Counted from the first letter of the stretch, positions 27,249 through 36,816 are shown. The stretch: 64,000 bases of DNA from JAJCYK01 sp965212195 (GCA_965212195.1 CBDBUW010000002.1:248001-312000); one strand, 5' to 3'. The notes: generated from the sequence alone by a model not told the origin. Numbers and translations: made by a program.

Positions 27249-28529
27249 TCAGGTTGTTTCCAGGTTTCTTTGAATGTTCATTTTTACTGTTTCAATGCGT
27301 GTCTCCTGTAGGCTGACTATGGTAAAAGTGAAGGGAGGAATATCAATGATCTGGTTTAACTCCGGAATATCCTCATTAACGGACAAAATGAACCCTCCCA
27401 GAGTATCATATTCGCCTTCCGGCAGTTCCCATTGGTATCTTTCATTCAGGTAGTCGATCTCATGCCGGGCGCTAAGCAAGTAAGTATGTTCTGCCATTTT
27501 CTGTTCGATCAGATCTTCATCATCATGCTCGTCCTGGATCTCTCCGAAAATCTCTTCTATGATATCTTCAATGCTCACAATTCCAGAAGTTCCACCAAAT
27601 TCATCCACCACCAATGCCAGGCTTTTATGTTCGTTGATGAATTGGATCATCAGCTCATTGGCCAAAAGGGTTTCTGGGACAATGATAATGTGGGACAGGA
27701 TATCATTAATGGCTTTAGGCTTCTTGAATAACTCCTGGGAACTGCAGTAACCAATAATATCATCGATATTGTTCCGATAGATCAAGATCTTGGAATGGCC
27801 GCTTTCTATAAACGCCTGCTTAAGTTCATCAATACTGTCCTCTACTTCCACCGCCACGATCTCTGTACGGGGGATCATGCATTCCCTTACTCTAACCGTT
27901 TTAAATTCCAGTGCATTGTGAAATATTTTAGTGTCGACCTCCACATCCATTTCGGAGTCGCTTTGTTGCAGCTTTTTCAAATAGTTGTTCAGATCGGTCA
28001 AACCAAAAACTGGTTCGTCGTCGGAATACTCCAGCCTCAGAACCTTAACAATGATGACCTTTGACAACATTACTACTACATAAACCATCGGCTGCATGAT
28101 CCAATAAATTAGCTGCATGGGCCATGCGAAGACTTTCAGCATACGGTTGGGATTGAGCAGGAACAGGCTTTTTGGGGTAAATTCTGCGGCAATTAACACC
28201 AAAATGGTAGCTATTACCGTTTGAGTCACCAGTACAAAACCCTGGTTGTTAAGCAGGGACGGTAACCACTGTTTTAAAACGGGCTCCAAAATAGCAGCCA
28301 TGAAAATACCGTAAATCACTAGTGCAACAGTGTTGCCCACCAGGGTAGTGGCAATAAATTTGCTGGGATTCTTAGCAAAGCGCGATAGTATCCGTCCGGT
28401 GAGGGTACCCTGCTTGCCCTGTAACTCGATTTGCAGCTTGTCGGACGAAATAAAAGCGATCTCTATTCCCGAGAAGATAGCTGAGAACAGTAACGAAACC
28501 AGTATGATGGTTATCTGATGGTATTCCAT
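27249..28529 (-). CDS. CNNM/CBS transporter-like protein (HlyC/CorC family, GldE-like)
   Basis: 426 residues: a CNNM membrane domain with about four helices (1-165, SAIFSGIEIAFISSDKL at the start), a CBS pair (about 195-325; MIPRTEIVAVEVEDSIDEL, then LVVDEFGGTSGIVSIED) and a CorC-HlyC domain (about 345-420). Family members export Mg2+ or Co2+. In Flavobacterium the paralogue GldE is needed for gliding, so either role is possible. It sits between a small membrane protein and the parvulin gene in a conserved envelope cluster. Confidence 0.88.
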   Translation of the reverse strand: MEYHQITIILVSLLFSAIFSGIEIAFISSDKLQIELQGKQGTLTGRILSRFAKNPSKFIATTLVGNTVALVIYGIFMAAILEPVLKQWLPSLLNNQGFVLVTQTVIATILVLIAAEFTPKSLFLLNPNRMLKVFAWPMQLIYWIMQPMVYVVVMLSKVIIVKVLRLEYSDDEPVFGLTDLNNYLKKLQQSDSEMDVEVDTKIFHNALEFKTVRVRECMIPRTEIVAVEVEDSIDELKQAFIESGHSKILIYRNNIDDIIGYCSSQELFKKPKAINDILSHIIIVPETLLANELMIQFINEHKSLALVVDEFGGTSGIVSIEDIIEEIFGEIQDEHDDEDLIEQKMAEHTYLLSARHEIDYLNERYQWELPEGEYDTLGGFILSVNEDIPELNQIIDIPPFTFTIVSLQETRIETVKMNIQRNLETT

Positions 28530-28584
28530 TGACTATGAAACGCTTCTGAAGGTGAACTTACAAAAATTTGCCATTTTTCAAGTT

Positions 28585-28755
28585 TTAGGACTCCTCTTTA
28601 TTGCTGCGTTTTCGTAGGTTATACCAAAGCAACAACGCCACGCTCAACATGATGATCCAATAGCTGTACATGATCCCGAACTTCATGGTTTGATGAACCC
28701 CGATAATAAATAATCCCGCAGCTAGCGATAAAATTATGGTGTCCAATAGCTTCAT
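28585..28755 (-). CDS. Small membrane protein of 56 residues
   Basis: Found by reading the 230-bp gap between lptC and the CNNM gene. ATG at 28753-28755 (minus strand), stop TAA at 28585-28587. It begins MKLLDTIILSLAAGLFII and ends LLLWYNLRKRSNKEES, so it is two membrane helices (about 5-20 and 27-45) joined by GVHQTMKFG and closed by a basic, then acidic tail. It lies 6 nt behind the lptC stop and 55 nt before the CNNM start, in frame with the operon direction. Function unknown; the position suggests a partner of one of its envelope neighbours. Confidence 0.8.
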   Translation of the reverse strand: MKLLDTIILSLAAGLFIIGVHQTMKFGIMYSYWIIMLSVALLLWYNLRKRSNKEES

Positions 28756-28761
28756 ATTATG

Positions 28762-29319
28762 TCATTCATTTTCTGGAGTATCCAAACCCAACTCACCGGT
28801 GGGCTTTAGAATTCTATAACTGCTAAAATCCTGCTTCGCCGTGAGCCCTTCTCCATGCAAAACATCGTCTTCAGTTTCAATAATGACGAACTTATCGGTG
28901 TAGACCTGCCCTTCGTCCACATCCCAAAATAGTTCCTCAGTGCTTAATTTCTGTTTATTCTTTAGACTTATCAGCTTTACATTGCCCAAGGCTCTATACA
29001 GATTAGTTTCTTTGGTATAGTAGGCCTGATCTCCCTGCAGGGTGGAGGACACCACAGAATCCTTCTCATAAAACTCCACATAAATCCCTTTGGGATACTC
29101 CTGATCTCCATTTTCGAATTCTTGCATCAAGGCTGCCTGCACCATTAATCGTACCACCGCGGAATCGCTGTACCACAGATTTAAGTCTTCTACCTCATAG
29201 AATGGCCCTTCATATACGGTAACCTCATCCAATTGGTCCTGGCCATCGCTACATGAGATCAAGGCTATCATCAAAGCCAACAAAAAGCTGGAAGTCCATG
29301 ATATTAAAGGTTTTAACAT
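28762..29319 (-). CDS. lptC: LPS export system protein LptC
   Basis: 185 residues. The N-terminus has a lipobox-like ALISCSDG (Cys23), so it is probably a lipoprotein or membrane-anchored. The rest is a beta-jellyroll with the LptC features GIYVEFYEKD, LQGDQAYYTKETNLYRALGN, LSTEELFWDVDEGQVYTD and the closing GEGLTAKQDFSSYRI. It carries LPS from the inner-membrane LptFG to LptA. No lptA, lptB or lptFG is visible in this window. A hairpin lies 11 nt before the start. Confidence 0.92.
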   Translation of the reverse strand: MLKPLISWTSSFLLALMIALISCSDGQDQLDEVTVYEGPFYEVEDLNLWYSDSAVVRLMVQAALMQEFENGDQEYPKGIYVEFYEKDSVVSSTLQGDQAYYTKETNLYRALGNVKLISLKNKQKLSTEELFWDVDEGQVYTDKFVIIETEDDVLHGEGLTAKQDFSSYRILKPTGELGLDTPENE

Positions 29320-29324
29320 AGTGC

Positions 29325-29359
29325 AAAATAAAAAGAGCGGTCCACAGGACCGCTCTTTT
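29325..29359 (-). terminator. Intrinsic terminator between the TPR gene and lptC
   Basis: AAAAGAGCGGTCC (29331-29343), loop ACA, GGACCGCTCTTTT (29347-29359): a 13-bp perfect stem. On the minus strand it runs into TTTTTATTTT. It ends 11 nt before the lptC ATG. The A-run on the other side would let it work in both directions. Confidence 0.9.
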
Positions 29360-29374
29360 TAATGGTTTATTGGA

Positions 29375-30655
29375 CTAGTCCCGGGCAAGCAAAGTAACGG
29401 ATTCTCCAATCCAGCAGCCTACGGTTAAGCTTTCGCCGGTTGACTTGCCTTCCAGAAATATATCTTCTTTTGAGGGAAATTGATCCTTTGCCCGCTTCAT
29501 AGCGGAAGAATTTCCCGCCCTTTTGAACATCTCATATGCCGCCAGGTAGCAACCCCGATCATCGACTTTGCTCTTGCCAACTTTACAGCTGTTGTAGCTG
29601 GTAAAATATAAGTTGCCGATGCTGGTGTAGGCTTTACCCGCTAGGCTGGGGTCTACTGAAACGGCCCTGCGGAAATAATCCCGGGCTTTGGATTTGGCTC
29701 CGCGTTCATATTCCAGTCCACCCAAAGCCAGGTATATTTCACCTTTTTTGGTATTGTCTTCGGTAAGATCCAGAGCCTTATTCAAATATTGACTGGCGCA
29801 GGCGTTGTCCCCGTTCCCTTTACATTTTAAACCAATTACTTTAGCCATACCAAAATCCGGCTCGGCCTCAAACACGCCTTTGGCGGCACTCATGAACAAG
29901 TCGCTATCCGTACATTTGCCACTCAGGGACAGTTGGATGATCTTCTTGGCCAATTTTGTGTTGGAGGGCTCAGCTTTAAACTTGGTACCCAGGTTTTCTT
30001 CAACAAAGTTGCAATCAACAGTCACTATTTCCGACAGCATTCCATCGATCTGTCCCTGCAAGGTTTCGTATTTATCACCCTTCTTGTTAGCCAATGACCC
30101 AGAAATTCGATCATAGCGATCCAGAATATCTTCGTCAGTGAGGCTTCCTCCGTTTTTCTGATGACGACGTATGATATCCATATAGGCCACCGTATTTCCG
30201 TCGAAAAATTTAGGGCCGTTCAGATCCAACGCTTTATCAAATAGTTCCAACAGCTCAGGGTACTTTTGTTTGTTACCGCGGAAGAACTTATAAGCGCTGG
30301 ATGCCTTACGATTTAGCACATTGGCTTCCTGATTAAAATACTTGATCCGCAGGTCATACATCGTCAGGGCCTTATCCTGATAGGATTCTTTGGATGCGGC
30401 ATCCTGTGCTTTGGAGGCGAGTCCTTCATAGATCTTTGCTCCATTAATGTAAATGGAGGGGTTTAGATCCGGTGCATTTTCATGCAGCCAGCCCAAGGGT
30501 ACCAAAGCTCCTTCAAAATTGCCTGTTTTATAGGCATCGGTATACAATACATTTTTCTCCTCTGCTGTCGCCTTGTCTTCGGGCCAATTCCACTGAGCCA
30601 TAGCAGAAACGGCCGTAAACATCAGAATAAGAGTAAGTTTCGCGTTCATTTTCAT
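29375..30655 (-). CDS. Exported TPR-like repeat protein
   Basis: 426 residues with a signal peptide (1-20, cleaved near VSAMAQ) and a mature part of helical repeats. Recognisable TPR-like units are NTKKGEIYLALGGLEYERG and SKARDYFRRAVSVDPSL near 315-345. Bacteroidota carry this protein next to the FadL-like gene and lptC as here; function is unknown but the context is envelope biogenesis. The start is 3 nt after the stop of the porin-like gene, so they are coupled. Confidence 0.85.
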   Translation of the reverse strand: MKMNAKLTLILMFTAVSAMAQWNWPEDKATAEEKNVLYTDAYKTGNFEGALVPLGWLHENAPDLNPSIYINGAKIYEGLASKAQDAASKESYQDKALTMYDLRIKYFNQEANVLNRKASSAYKFFRGNKQKYPELLELFDKALDLNGPKFFDGNTVAYMDIIRRHQKNGGSLTDEDILDRYDRISGSLANKKGDKYETLQGQIDGMLSEIVTVDCNFVEENLGTKFKAEPSNTKLAKKIIQLSLSGKCTDSDLFMSAAKGVFEAEPDFGMAKVIGLKCKGNGDNACASQYLNKALDLTEDNTKKGEIYLALGGLEYERGAKSKARDYFRRAVSVDPSLAGKAYTSIGNLYFTSYNSCKVGKSKVDDRGCYLAAYEMFKRAGNSSAMKRAKDQFPSKEDIFLEGKSTGESLTVGCWIGESVTLLARD

Positions 30656-30658
30656 TAC

Positions 30659-31939
30659 TTAATCAAATTTTCTTCTAATAAACCACTTGTTGTCATTTAC
30701 AGTTAGTCCCAGATAAGCCTTAAAGTAAGTCTCTCGTATCAAATTATCGTCGGTTGTGCCTCTCTGTCCTACTTTAAAAGCTAAATTCAACCGGGACAAG
30801 TTACGTAATGGTAATGTTACACCAAAATTGATACCAAAATCGGTTATGTCTGTATTATTTGCTTTATAGGGGGTTTGCTGATAATTAAATCCTAAACGAT
30901 AAGTAATCCTTTTCAAGTAGTTGGATGCCGAAAATAGATCAGGAGTCCAACTCCCGCCCAGAGCAACATTTGTCATATCGTTCAATCCGGTGACTTCTCC
31001 GTCGAAATTCTCGTATTCCGACCAGGGTGCCAATATCAGGTCCATTCCCACCGTCCATTTAAATCTTTTGTCGTAGGAGACCCCTAAGCCTAATGTTGAA
31101 GGGAACTTGACTGTTCCCTTTACATTATCGGTAATCAAATAAGGCAAGGTGTCCGCAGGAGAAAGTAGATCACCACCCAAATCACGACGTTCAAGTCGTT
31201 CCAGACGGGTAACTTTTCGGTCTCCTCCAAAGTCGTAGGTTATCCCAAAGTTTAAATAGTCTTGGTTTTCTTTAAGCTCAATGTTGTATGCAGCCCCTAA
31301 ACCCCATGCAAAATCCGAAAAGGAATTACGTTCTAAATTTACCGTTTGGAAATTGGTATTTTCAATAAGGAAAGAGGTCTCACGGCGTATGGTACCAAAA
31401 ATATAAGAGCTTCGCATGCCCAATGATAAGGACTTGGTAGCTTTAAACCCTGTAGCAAAATATGCTTGGGATATGCCCCCACTGCCATCAAAGCTAGTAA
31501 GTAGCTGGGAGCTGCCACCTGGTACAATACCTAAGCTGGTGCTTTGATAGTTGACTGTACTATAGGGCATCAAGCCAAAACTGATGGTCCATTTGTCCTT
31601 TATCGCCGGAAACCCGAAAGCCAAGTGGCTTAATCCCCCCGTGAAATTTTTTTGTGACAGTTCTGAGGTTCGCAGTGATTTTTGCTCCGTGGCCAACCCT
31701 GCTTCAAAAACTACTACCCGGTTATAAGTGAGCAAAGCGGGGTTTTTGTTATTTAAGAAAAAGGCATCCCCATTGCTTATTCCCAGTCCACCCATTGCCC
31801 TGTTGTGGGCCAGGTCCATGCTGTTCAGCTCGCCCACTCCCAATATACTGTATGGACTGTAGGTGACCTGGGCCCATGCTCCAAATCCCATAAGCAGAGA
31901 AAGCGTTGAAAGTCCTATTCGTCTAATTACCTTTTGCAT
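30659..31939 (-). CDS. FadL-like outer-membrane beta-barrel protein
   Basis: 426 residues: a signal peptide (about 1-23, GFGAWAQ), then YSPYSILGVGELNS and MGGLGISNGDAFFLNNKNPALL, which match the N-terminal hatch region of FadL/TodX-type porins. Alternating beta strands follow, and the last residue is a Phe-rich WFIRRKFD end suitable for BAM recognition. It may import hydrophobic compounds; the substrate is unknown. The start overlaps the coaX end by 17 nt. Confidence 0.85.
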   Translation of the reverse strand: MQKVIRRIGLSTLSLLMGFGAWAQVTYSPYSILGVGELNSMDLAHNRAMGGLGISNGDAFFLNNKNPALLTYNRVVVFEAGLATEQKSLRTSELSQKNFTGGLSHLAFGFPAIKDKWTISFGLMPYSTVNYQSTSLGIVPGGSSQLLTSFDGSGGISQAYFATGFKATKSLSLGMRSSYIFGTIRRETSFLIENTNFQTVNLERNSFSDFAWGLGAAYNIELKENQDYLNFGITYDFGGDRKVTRLERLERRDLGGDLLSPADTLPYLITDNVKGTVKFPSTLGLGVSYDKRFKWTVGMDLILAPWSEYENFDGEVTGLNDMTNVALGGSWTPDLFSASNYLKRITYRLGFNYQQTPYKANNTDITDFGINFGVTLPLRNLSRLNLAFKVGQRGTTDDNLIRETYFKAYLGLTVNDNKWFIRRKFD

Positions 31940-32648
31940 GGTGCATCAAAATGCTGTTTAAACCGATCAAAACTAAATGGGGAACCACAAAGATGGATGC
32001 TTTTAGCATACTTTCAAAGAAAGCGGCGTCTCCTCCGCACAATAAAACCTTCAAATTTGAGAATTTCTGCTCATACCTCCGAATCATACCCTCAATTTCT
32101 GCAGTAGTACCATGCAACACACCACTCCTTATAGAGGACTGGGTATCTTTTCCTATTAGTGGCACATCTGCCTCATTTATATCAATCAATGGAAGTTTAC
32201 TGGTATGATCATTTAATGCTTTGAATCGCAGGTGCAGTCCTGGTGAGATTCCCCCTCCTTGATAGTTGCCTTGATCATCGATAAGATCATAGGTTATAGA
32301 GGTTCCGGTGTCAATAACCAAACAATGTTCTTGCGCATATAATTCATTAGCTCCTACCACCCCTGCCAACCGATCCATACCCAAAGTTTGCGGACTGTGG
32401 TAGAGGTTCTTGACAGGAACATCCAGTGAGGGTGTGAGTTCAAGTACCTTAGAGGCAGGTCTTAAAAGTTCCATGAGTTTCCCTGTCTCCTGACTCACAC
32501 TACTTATGATCGCCGTGTCAATATTTATTTCTTTAAGGAGATCCCGCAATTCATCCAGAGAGGGATCCAACAATACCTTTTGAAGCTCTGCCCCGGAAAA
32601 GATCCCAGCCTTAAGCCGGGTGTTACCTTGGTCAACGGTCAAGTTCAT
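31923..32648 (-). CDS. coaX: Type III pantothenate kinase
   Basis: First step of CoA synthesis from pantothenate, cytoplasmic. 241 residues, normal length for CoaX. ASKHA-fold motifs are present: phosphate-1 VDQGNTRLKAG (about 5-15), TLGMDRLAG (about 92-100), phosphate-2 VIDTGTSITYD (about 116-126), GGGISPGLHLR (about 135-145) and LCGGDA. It opens the long minus-strand operon that continues into the outer-membrane genes. Confidence 0.95.
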   Translation of the reverse strand: MNLTVDQGNTRLKAGIFSGAELQKVLLDPSLDELRDLLKEINIDTAIISSVSQETGKLMELLRPASKVLELTPSLDVPVKNLYHSPQTLGMDRLAGVVGANELYAQEHCLVIDTGTSITYDLIDDQGNYQGGGISPGLHLRFKALNDHTSKLPLIDINEADVPLIGKDTQSSIRSGVLHGTTAEIEGMIRRYEQKFSNLKVLLCGGDAAFFESMLKASIFVVPHLVLIGLNSILMHHAKGN

Positions 32649-32791
32649 GTTATGATGATGGCTTCTCCTTATACATTAAATGTAAATAATCCACAAAGGA
32701 CACAAAATGAGCTTAAAAATCCCAAGTTTTAACTTTTTTTAACGGCTTCTCCATGTATTATTTTTTTTGTAGATTGTTGATCTTGTCCTGA

Positions 32792-34024
32792 ATGTTTCTC
32801 GTGAAAAGTCTCCTGGATACCTTCCAAAGTAAACCTCCGGCCATTGTCTTTGAATGGCACGATAACCAGACAGAAGCTAAAGGATGGCTGGTGATTAACA
32901 GCTTGCGTGGGGGAGCAGCAGGAGGTGGTACACGCATGAGGTTGGGATTAGATCGCAAAGAGGTAGAATCTCTGGCCAAAACCATGGAGATCAAATTTAC
33001 GGTTTCCGGACCTCCCATTGGCGGTGCCAAGTCAGGCATTTGCTTTGATCCCCATGATCCCAGAAAAACTGGGGTAATAGAGCGATGGTACCAGGCGGTG
33101 ATCCCTTTACTCAAGTATTATTATGGCACTGGTGGCGATCTTAACGTTGATGAGATTGATGAGGTCATACCCATTACTCAGGATATTGGGCTCTGGCATC
33201 CTCAAGAAGGTGTGGTAAATGGTTATTTCAAAGCCAGTGGTCAAATGAAGATCCACAAACTGGAACAACTGCGACTAGGAGTATCTAAGGTAGTAGAGAA
33301 TCCGCAGTACACTCCGGATCAGCAGCAGGAATTCACTGTGGCTGACTTGATAACCGGCTATGGTGTGGCGGAATCGGTAAAACACTATTATCACTTCTGG
33401 GGTGGCAATATCCGTAAAAAGCGGGCTTTGATACAGGGCTGGGGCAATGTTGCCAGCGCTGCAGGATACTATCTGGCCAAGATGGGCGTGAAGATTGTGG
33501 GCATCATGGACAAGACCGGAGGGATAGTCAATGGTTCGGGCTTTAGCTATGAACACATTTTGGATCTTTTCCTCAAAAAAAAGAAAGGGCTGCTCTACGT
33601 AGATAAAAAGGACTCCGAAGTCATAAGTGAAACTTTTTGGGATATTGAAAGTGAGATCTTTATTCCGGCGGCGGCTTCGAGACTGATCAGTAAAGCACAG
33701 GTAGAAAAGATGTGTAATCATAAACTGGAGGTAGTGGCCTGTGGAGCGAACGTACCCTTCGACGATGAGCAAATATTTTTTGGGAAGACCATGTCATTTG
33801 CAGACAAGAAGGTAGCGGTAATCCCGGACTTCATTGCCAATTGCGGTATGGCTAGGGTATTTGCCTATTTGATGCAGGGACAAGAAGTAGTAACGGATAA
33901 GGCCATCTTTGATGACACCTCTCACACCATAAAAGTAGCGCTGGAGAAACTACACGAGGCGAACCCCGAAAAGGTTAATTTATCCTGGAAAGCTATGGAA
34001 TTGGCCTTAGAACAAGTGCTCTGA
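32792..34024 (+). CDS. Glu/Leu/Phe/Val dehydrogenase
   Basis: 410 residues. Dimerisation and catalytic domain with GGAAGGGTRMRLGL, GPPIGGAKSGI (catalytic Lys in the AKSG motif) and GTGGDLNVDE, then a Rossmann domain with IQGWGNVASAAGYYLA. It performs reversible oxidative deamination of an amino acid with NAD(P). The sequence does not tell glutamate from branched-chain substrates with certainty; the length is near that of glutamate dehydrogenases. It lies flush against the opposite nhaD gene. The start is ATG 32792; a shorter internal start is not needed. Confidence 0.92.
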   Translation: MFLVKSLLDTFQSKPPAIVFEWHDNQTEAKGWLVINSLRGGAAGGGTRMRLGLDRKEVESLAKTMEIKFTVSGPPIGGAKSGICFDPHDPRKTGVIERWYQAVIPLLKYYYGTGGDLNVDEIDEVIPITQDIGLWHPQEGVVNGYFKASGQMKIHKLEQLRLGVSKVVENPQYTPDQQQEFTVADLITGYGVAESVKHYYHFWGGNIRKKRALIQGWGNVASAAGYYLAKMGVKIVGIMDKTGGIVNGSGFSYEHILDLFLKKKKGLLYVDKKDSEVISETFWDIESEIFIPAAASRLISKAQVEKMCNHKLEVVACGANVPFDDEQIFFGKTMSFADKKVAVIPDFIANCGMARVFAYLMQGQEVVTDKAIFDDTSHTIKVALEKLHEANPEKVNLSWKAMELALEQVL

Positions 34025-35428
34025 CTAGTTTAAAAGGATATATAGCAGTGCTCCTGCTACGAATCCTATGGCGGCCAACCAGCTGACTTTTCGCATGTAC
34101 CAGATAAAGTCTATTCTTTCCATACCCATAGCCGCTACCCCAGCTGCACTGCCTATAATGAGCATACTTCCACCAGTACCTGCCGCATAGGCGATGAAAT
34201 GCCACAAATAATCGTCAACCGGGAAGTGATACATGCCCATTGAAGCTGCTACTAATGGCACATTATCGATCACCGCCGAAAATACCCCCAGCAACATGAT
34301 CACTACATTTTGATTGGGAATAGCAGCGTCCAGTCCCTCGGCCAAGTACCTCAGGGTACCCACACCTCCAACCACTAAGGACTCCAGAGCACCTACAGCC
34401 ATCAAGATGCCCAGGAAGAATAAGATACTGGACATTTCAATTCTTGATAAGGCATGATGAGTCAGGTACTGCTCCTTGCGCTCCTCTGTAAAATCCTCCT
34501 CCGGATGAATATACTCGGATACTAACCACACCACTCCCAGCGCCAACATCATGCCTAGATATGGTGGAAGGTGGGTGACTGTTTTAAATATGGGTACCGA
34601 CACAATAGCCCCCAAGCCCAGGAACAACATGGTTTTACTGCTTAGCAGTTGCCGCATGTCCTTGTTCTCGGTGGCGTCAACCTCAATCTCACCCTTGAAA
34701 GCGGGCAAAAGGCTGGCCACAAAGGTGGGTATCACCATACAAACAATTGAGGGAATTATCAGTTTGGTTATGAGGCCGACAGTAGTCACTTTCTTACCTA
34801 TCCAAAGCATAGTAGTGGTCACATCCCCAATGGGAGACCAGGCACCGCCGGCATTAGCAGCTATTACGATCATTGCAGCATACCACAAACGATTCTTCTT
34901 GTCAGTAATGATCTTTCTAAGCAGGGTTATCAATACGATAGTCGCGGTAAGGTTGTCAATAATTGCTGATAAGATGAACGCCAGGATAGAGATGATCCAG
35001 AGAAGCTTTACTCTGTTGCGTGTATTGACCCAATTTTTTAGTATTTCGAAGCCACGGTGCAAATCGATGATCTCCACAATGGTCATGGCACCTATAAGGA
35101 ACACCAAAATCTCTGCAGTCTTACCCAGGTGATGAAGCAACGTGTTGACAAATCCTTCTTCCATCTCCTCCGTATAGCCACCGGAAGCATCAAACAGGTG
35201 ATGATGAGAATCAATTACCGATAGTAAACCATTATGAAAAGCCACTGCTAAAACGGCCCACATCAAAGAAGCCATTATTAATGCTGGTACGGTCTTATCT
35301 AATTTTAGGGGGTGCTCAAGGGTGATAGTTAGATATCCAATAATGAATACTCCAATAATGATGGCGGTCATATTAATCTCGTTTATCCTCGGGGAAACCC
35401 CGGCCAGAACGGCCTGTAAGGCTTCCAA
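34025..35428 (-). CDS. nhaD: Na+/H+ antiporter NhaD
   Basis: 467 residues, about 12-13 helices, of the ion-transporter superfamily typical of NhaD from halophilic or marine bacteria. Motifs: ILSAIIDNLTATIVLITLL (about 152-170), NAGGAWSPIGDVTTTM and the repeat-partner FSAVIDNVPLVAASMGM, the two inverted IDN motifs of the family. A start at M20 (MTAIIIGVF) is also possible. It exports Na+ at alkaline pH. It is one of three unrelated antiporters in this window. Confidence 0.93.
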   Translation of the reverse strand: MEALQAVLAGVSPRINEINMTAIIIGVFIIGYLTITLEHPLKLDKTVPALIMASLMWAVLAVAFHNGLLSVIDSHHHLFDASGGYTEEMEEGFVNTLLHHLGKTAEILVFLIGAMTIVEIIDLHRGFEILKNWVNTRNRVKLLWIISILAFILSAIIDNLTATIVLITLLRKIITDKKNRLWYAAMIVIAANAGGAWSPIGDVTTTMLWIGKKVTTVGLITKLIIPSIVCMVIPTFVASLLPAFKGEIEVDATENKDMRQLLSSKTMLFLGLGAIVSVPIFKTVTHLPPYLGMMLALGVVWLVSEYIHPEEDFTEERKEQYLTHHALSRIEMSSILFFLGILMAVGALESLVVGGVGTLRYLAEGLDAAIPNQNVVIMLLGVFSAVIDNVPLVAASMGMYHFPVDDYLWHFIAYAAGTGGSMLIIGSAAGVAAMGMERIDFIWYMRKVSWLAAIGFVAGALLYILLN

Positions 35429-35478
35429 TATAGAGAACTAAGTCCAGATTGAAAAATATTCCATTTAAAAAGGCCTCA

Positions 35479-36816
35479 CTAGGACTTTTGTGAAACCAGC
35501 TGCTTAAAAATGGTATCATTTAAAGACAGCAATACTTCGGATTTGAGCGTTGTGGGCACTAATAAGCTGATATTGTTGCGACTGCCACCATAGGAGATCA
35601 TACGGATGGACTTATCTCCTATAGCTCGAAAGACCATATCTAGCAACCCCTTTTGATCGACCACTAAATCACCAACAATGCAAACAATAGACATTTCTTG
35701 GTCGACGGCCACTTCGCCATACTGTTCCAACGCCTGAACAATGGCAGTCAAATGTTCGTCGTCATCAATGGTTAGAGACACTGCCACCTCAGAGGTCGTG
35801 ATCATATCAATGGGAACTTTGAAATGTTCAAAGATCTCAAAGATCTTTCGCAGAAAACCGTAAGCCAGAAGCATACGACTGGATTTGATCTTAATGGCCA
35901 TGATCCCGTCTTTGGCAGCGATGGCTTTAACGGACCCGGGACTTCGTTTGCCGGAAATCACCGTGCCCTTTGCCTGTGGTACCATGGTATTCAGAAGCTT
36001 CACCGGTATATTGTATTTTTGCGCGGGCCAAATAGTGTTAGGGTGCAGAATCTTAGCCCCGAAATAGGCCAACTCAGCAGCTTCGTCGAATGACAGCGAC
36101 TCTATAGGAAAGGTATTGGGCACAATTCGTGGATCATTATTATGCATCCCGTCAATATCTGTCCATATTTCAACGGCTTCGGCCTCTACCGCTGCTCCCA
36201 ATAAAGATGCCGTAAAATCACTTCCACCCCTTTTGAGATTATCGATCTCCCCTTCATGATTGCGACAAATAAACCCTTGTGTAATAAAAAGACCACTTTG
36301 CTGATCATTCAGGAATGATCTGAGATTAACCCTGATCTTTTCAAGATGTGGTTCACCATTTTCGTCCAGACATACCACCTCCAATGCGGGTATCAATTGG
36401 GATTCAATACCGTTCTCCTGAAGGAACAAATGAAACAACCTGGTAGACATCAATTCACCTTGTGCTAATAATTCCCGGTTACTCGCTCGATTGAATGAGA
36501 CGGAGGTCAGCTTCATCATCTGCTCAAAATGGTCATCAATCAGACCACGGGCCTGTTTATTTTGTTGAGCGAATAACTCATGGATAAAATTCAAATAGTG
36601 GTCGTACAGCACTTCGATCTGGTGTTTTACCAACTGGTGGTCTGCTGCTTTCCAGGATTGACCGAGAGCCACCAAACTATTGGTAGTTCCTGAAAGCGCA
36701 GAAAGTACCACTATCTTTGGCTGAGGATCGGCAGTGATCAGCTTGACTACCTGGCGCATGCGGTCCGGAGCACCCACGGAGGTACCTCCAAACTTGAGGA
36801 CTTTGAGTTTTGTCAT
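35479..36816 (-). CDS. lysC: Aspartate kinase (monofunctional)
   Basis: 445 residues. The kinase domain begins LKFGGTSVG (about 5-13) and includes RGGSDFTASLLGAAV and IWTDIDGMHNNDPRIV. Two C-terminal ACT domains (about 300-440) should bind lysine or another end product for feedback control. There is no homoserine dehydrogenase fusion. The start overlaps the ribH stop by 4 nt (ATGA), so the two are coupled despite unrelated pathways. It supplies lysine, threonine and methionine synthesis. Confidence 0.95.
   Translation of the reverse strand: MTKLKVLKFGGTSVGAPDRMRQVVKLITADPQPKIVVLSALSGTTNSLVALGQSWKAADHQLVKHQIEVLYDHYLNFIHELFAQQNKQARGLIDDHFEQMMKLTSVSFNRASNRELLAQGELMSTRLFHLFLQENGIESQLIPALEVVCLDENGEPHLEKIRVNLRSFLNDQQSGLFITQGFICRNHEGEIDNLKRGGSDFTASLLGAAVEAEAVEIWTDIDGMHNNDPRIVPNTFPIESLSFDEAAELAYFGAKILHPNTIWPAQKYNIPVKLLNTMVPQAKGTVISGKRSPGSVKAIAAKDGIMAIKIKSSRMLLAYGFLRKIFEIFEHFKVPIDMITTSEVAVSLTIDDDEHLTAIVQALEQYGEVAVDQEMSIVCIVGDLVVDQKGLLDMVFRAIGDKSIRMISYGGSRNNISLLVPTTLKSEVLLSLNDTIFKQLVSQKS

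Noticed and set aside
32661..32760. Direct repeat GGCTTCTCC in front of the dehydrogenase gene as an operator
   Set aside because: Only nine bases are shared, 80 bp apart, with no symmetry; chance is likely.
34551..35132. 193-codon plus-strand frame inside nhaD
   Set aside because: Antisense shadow of a membrane protein gene; no domain and no gene context.
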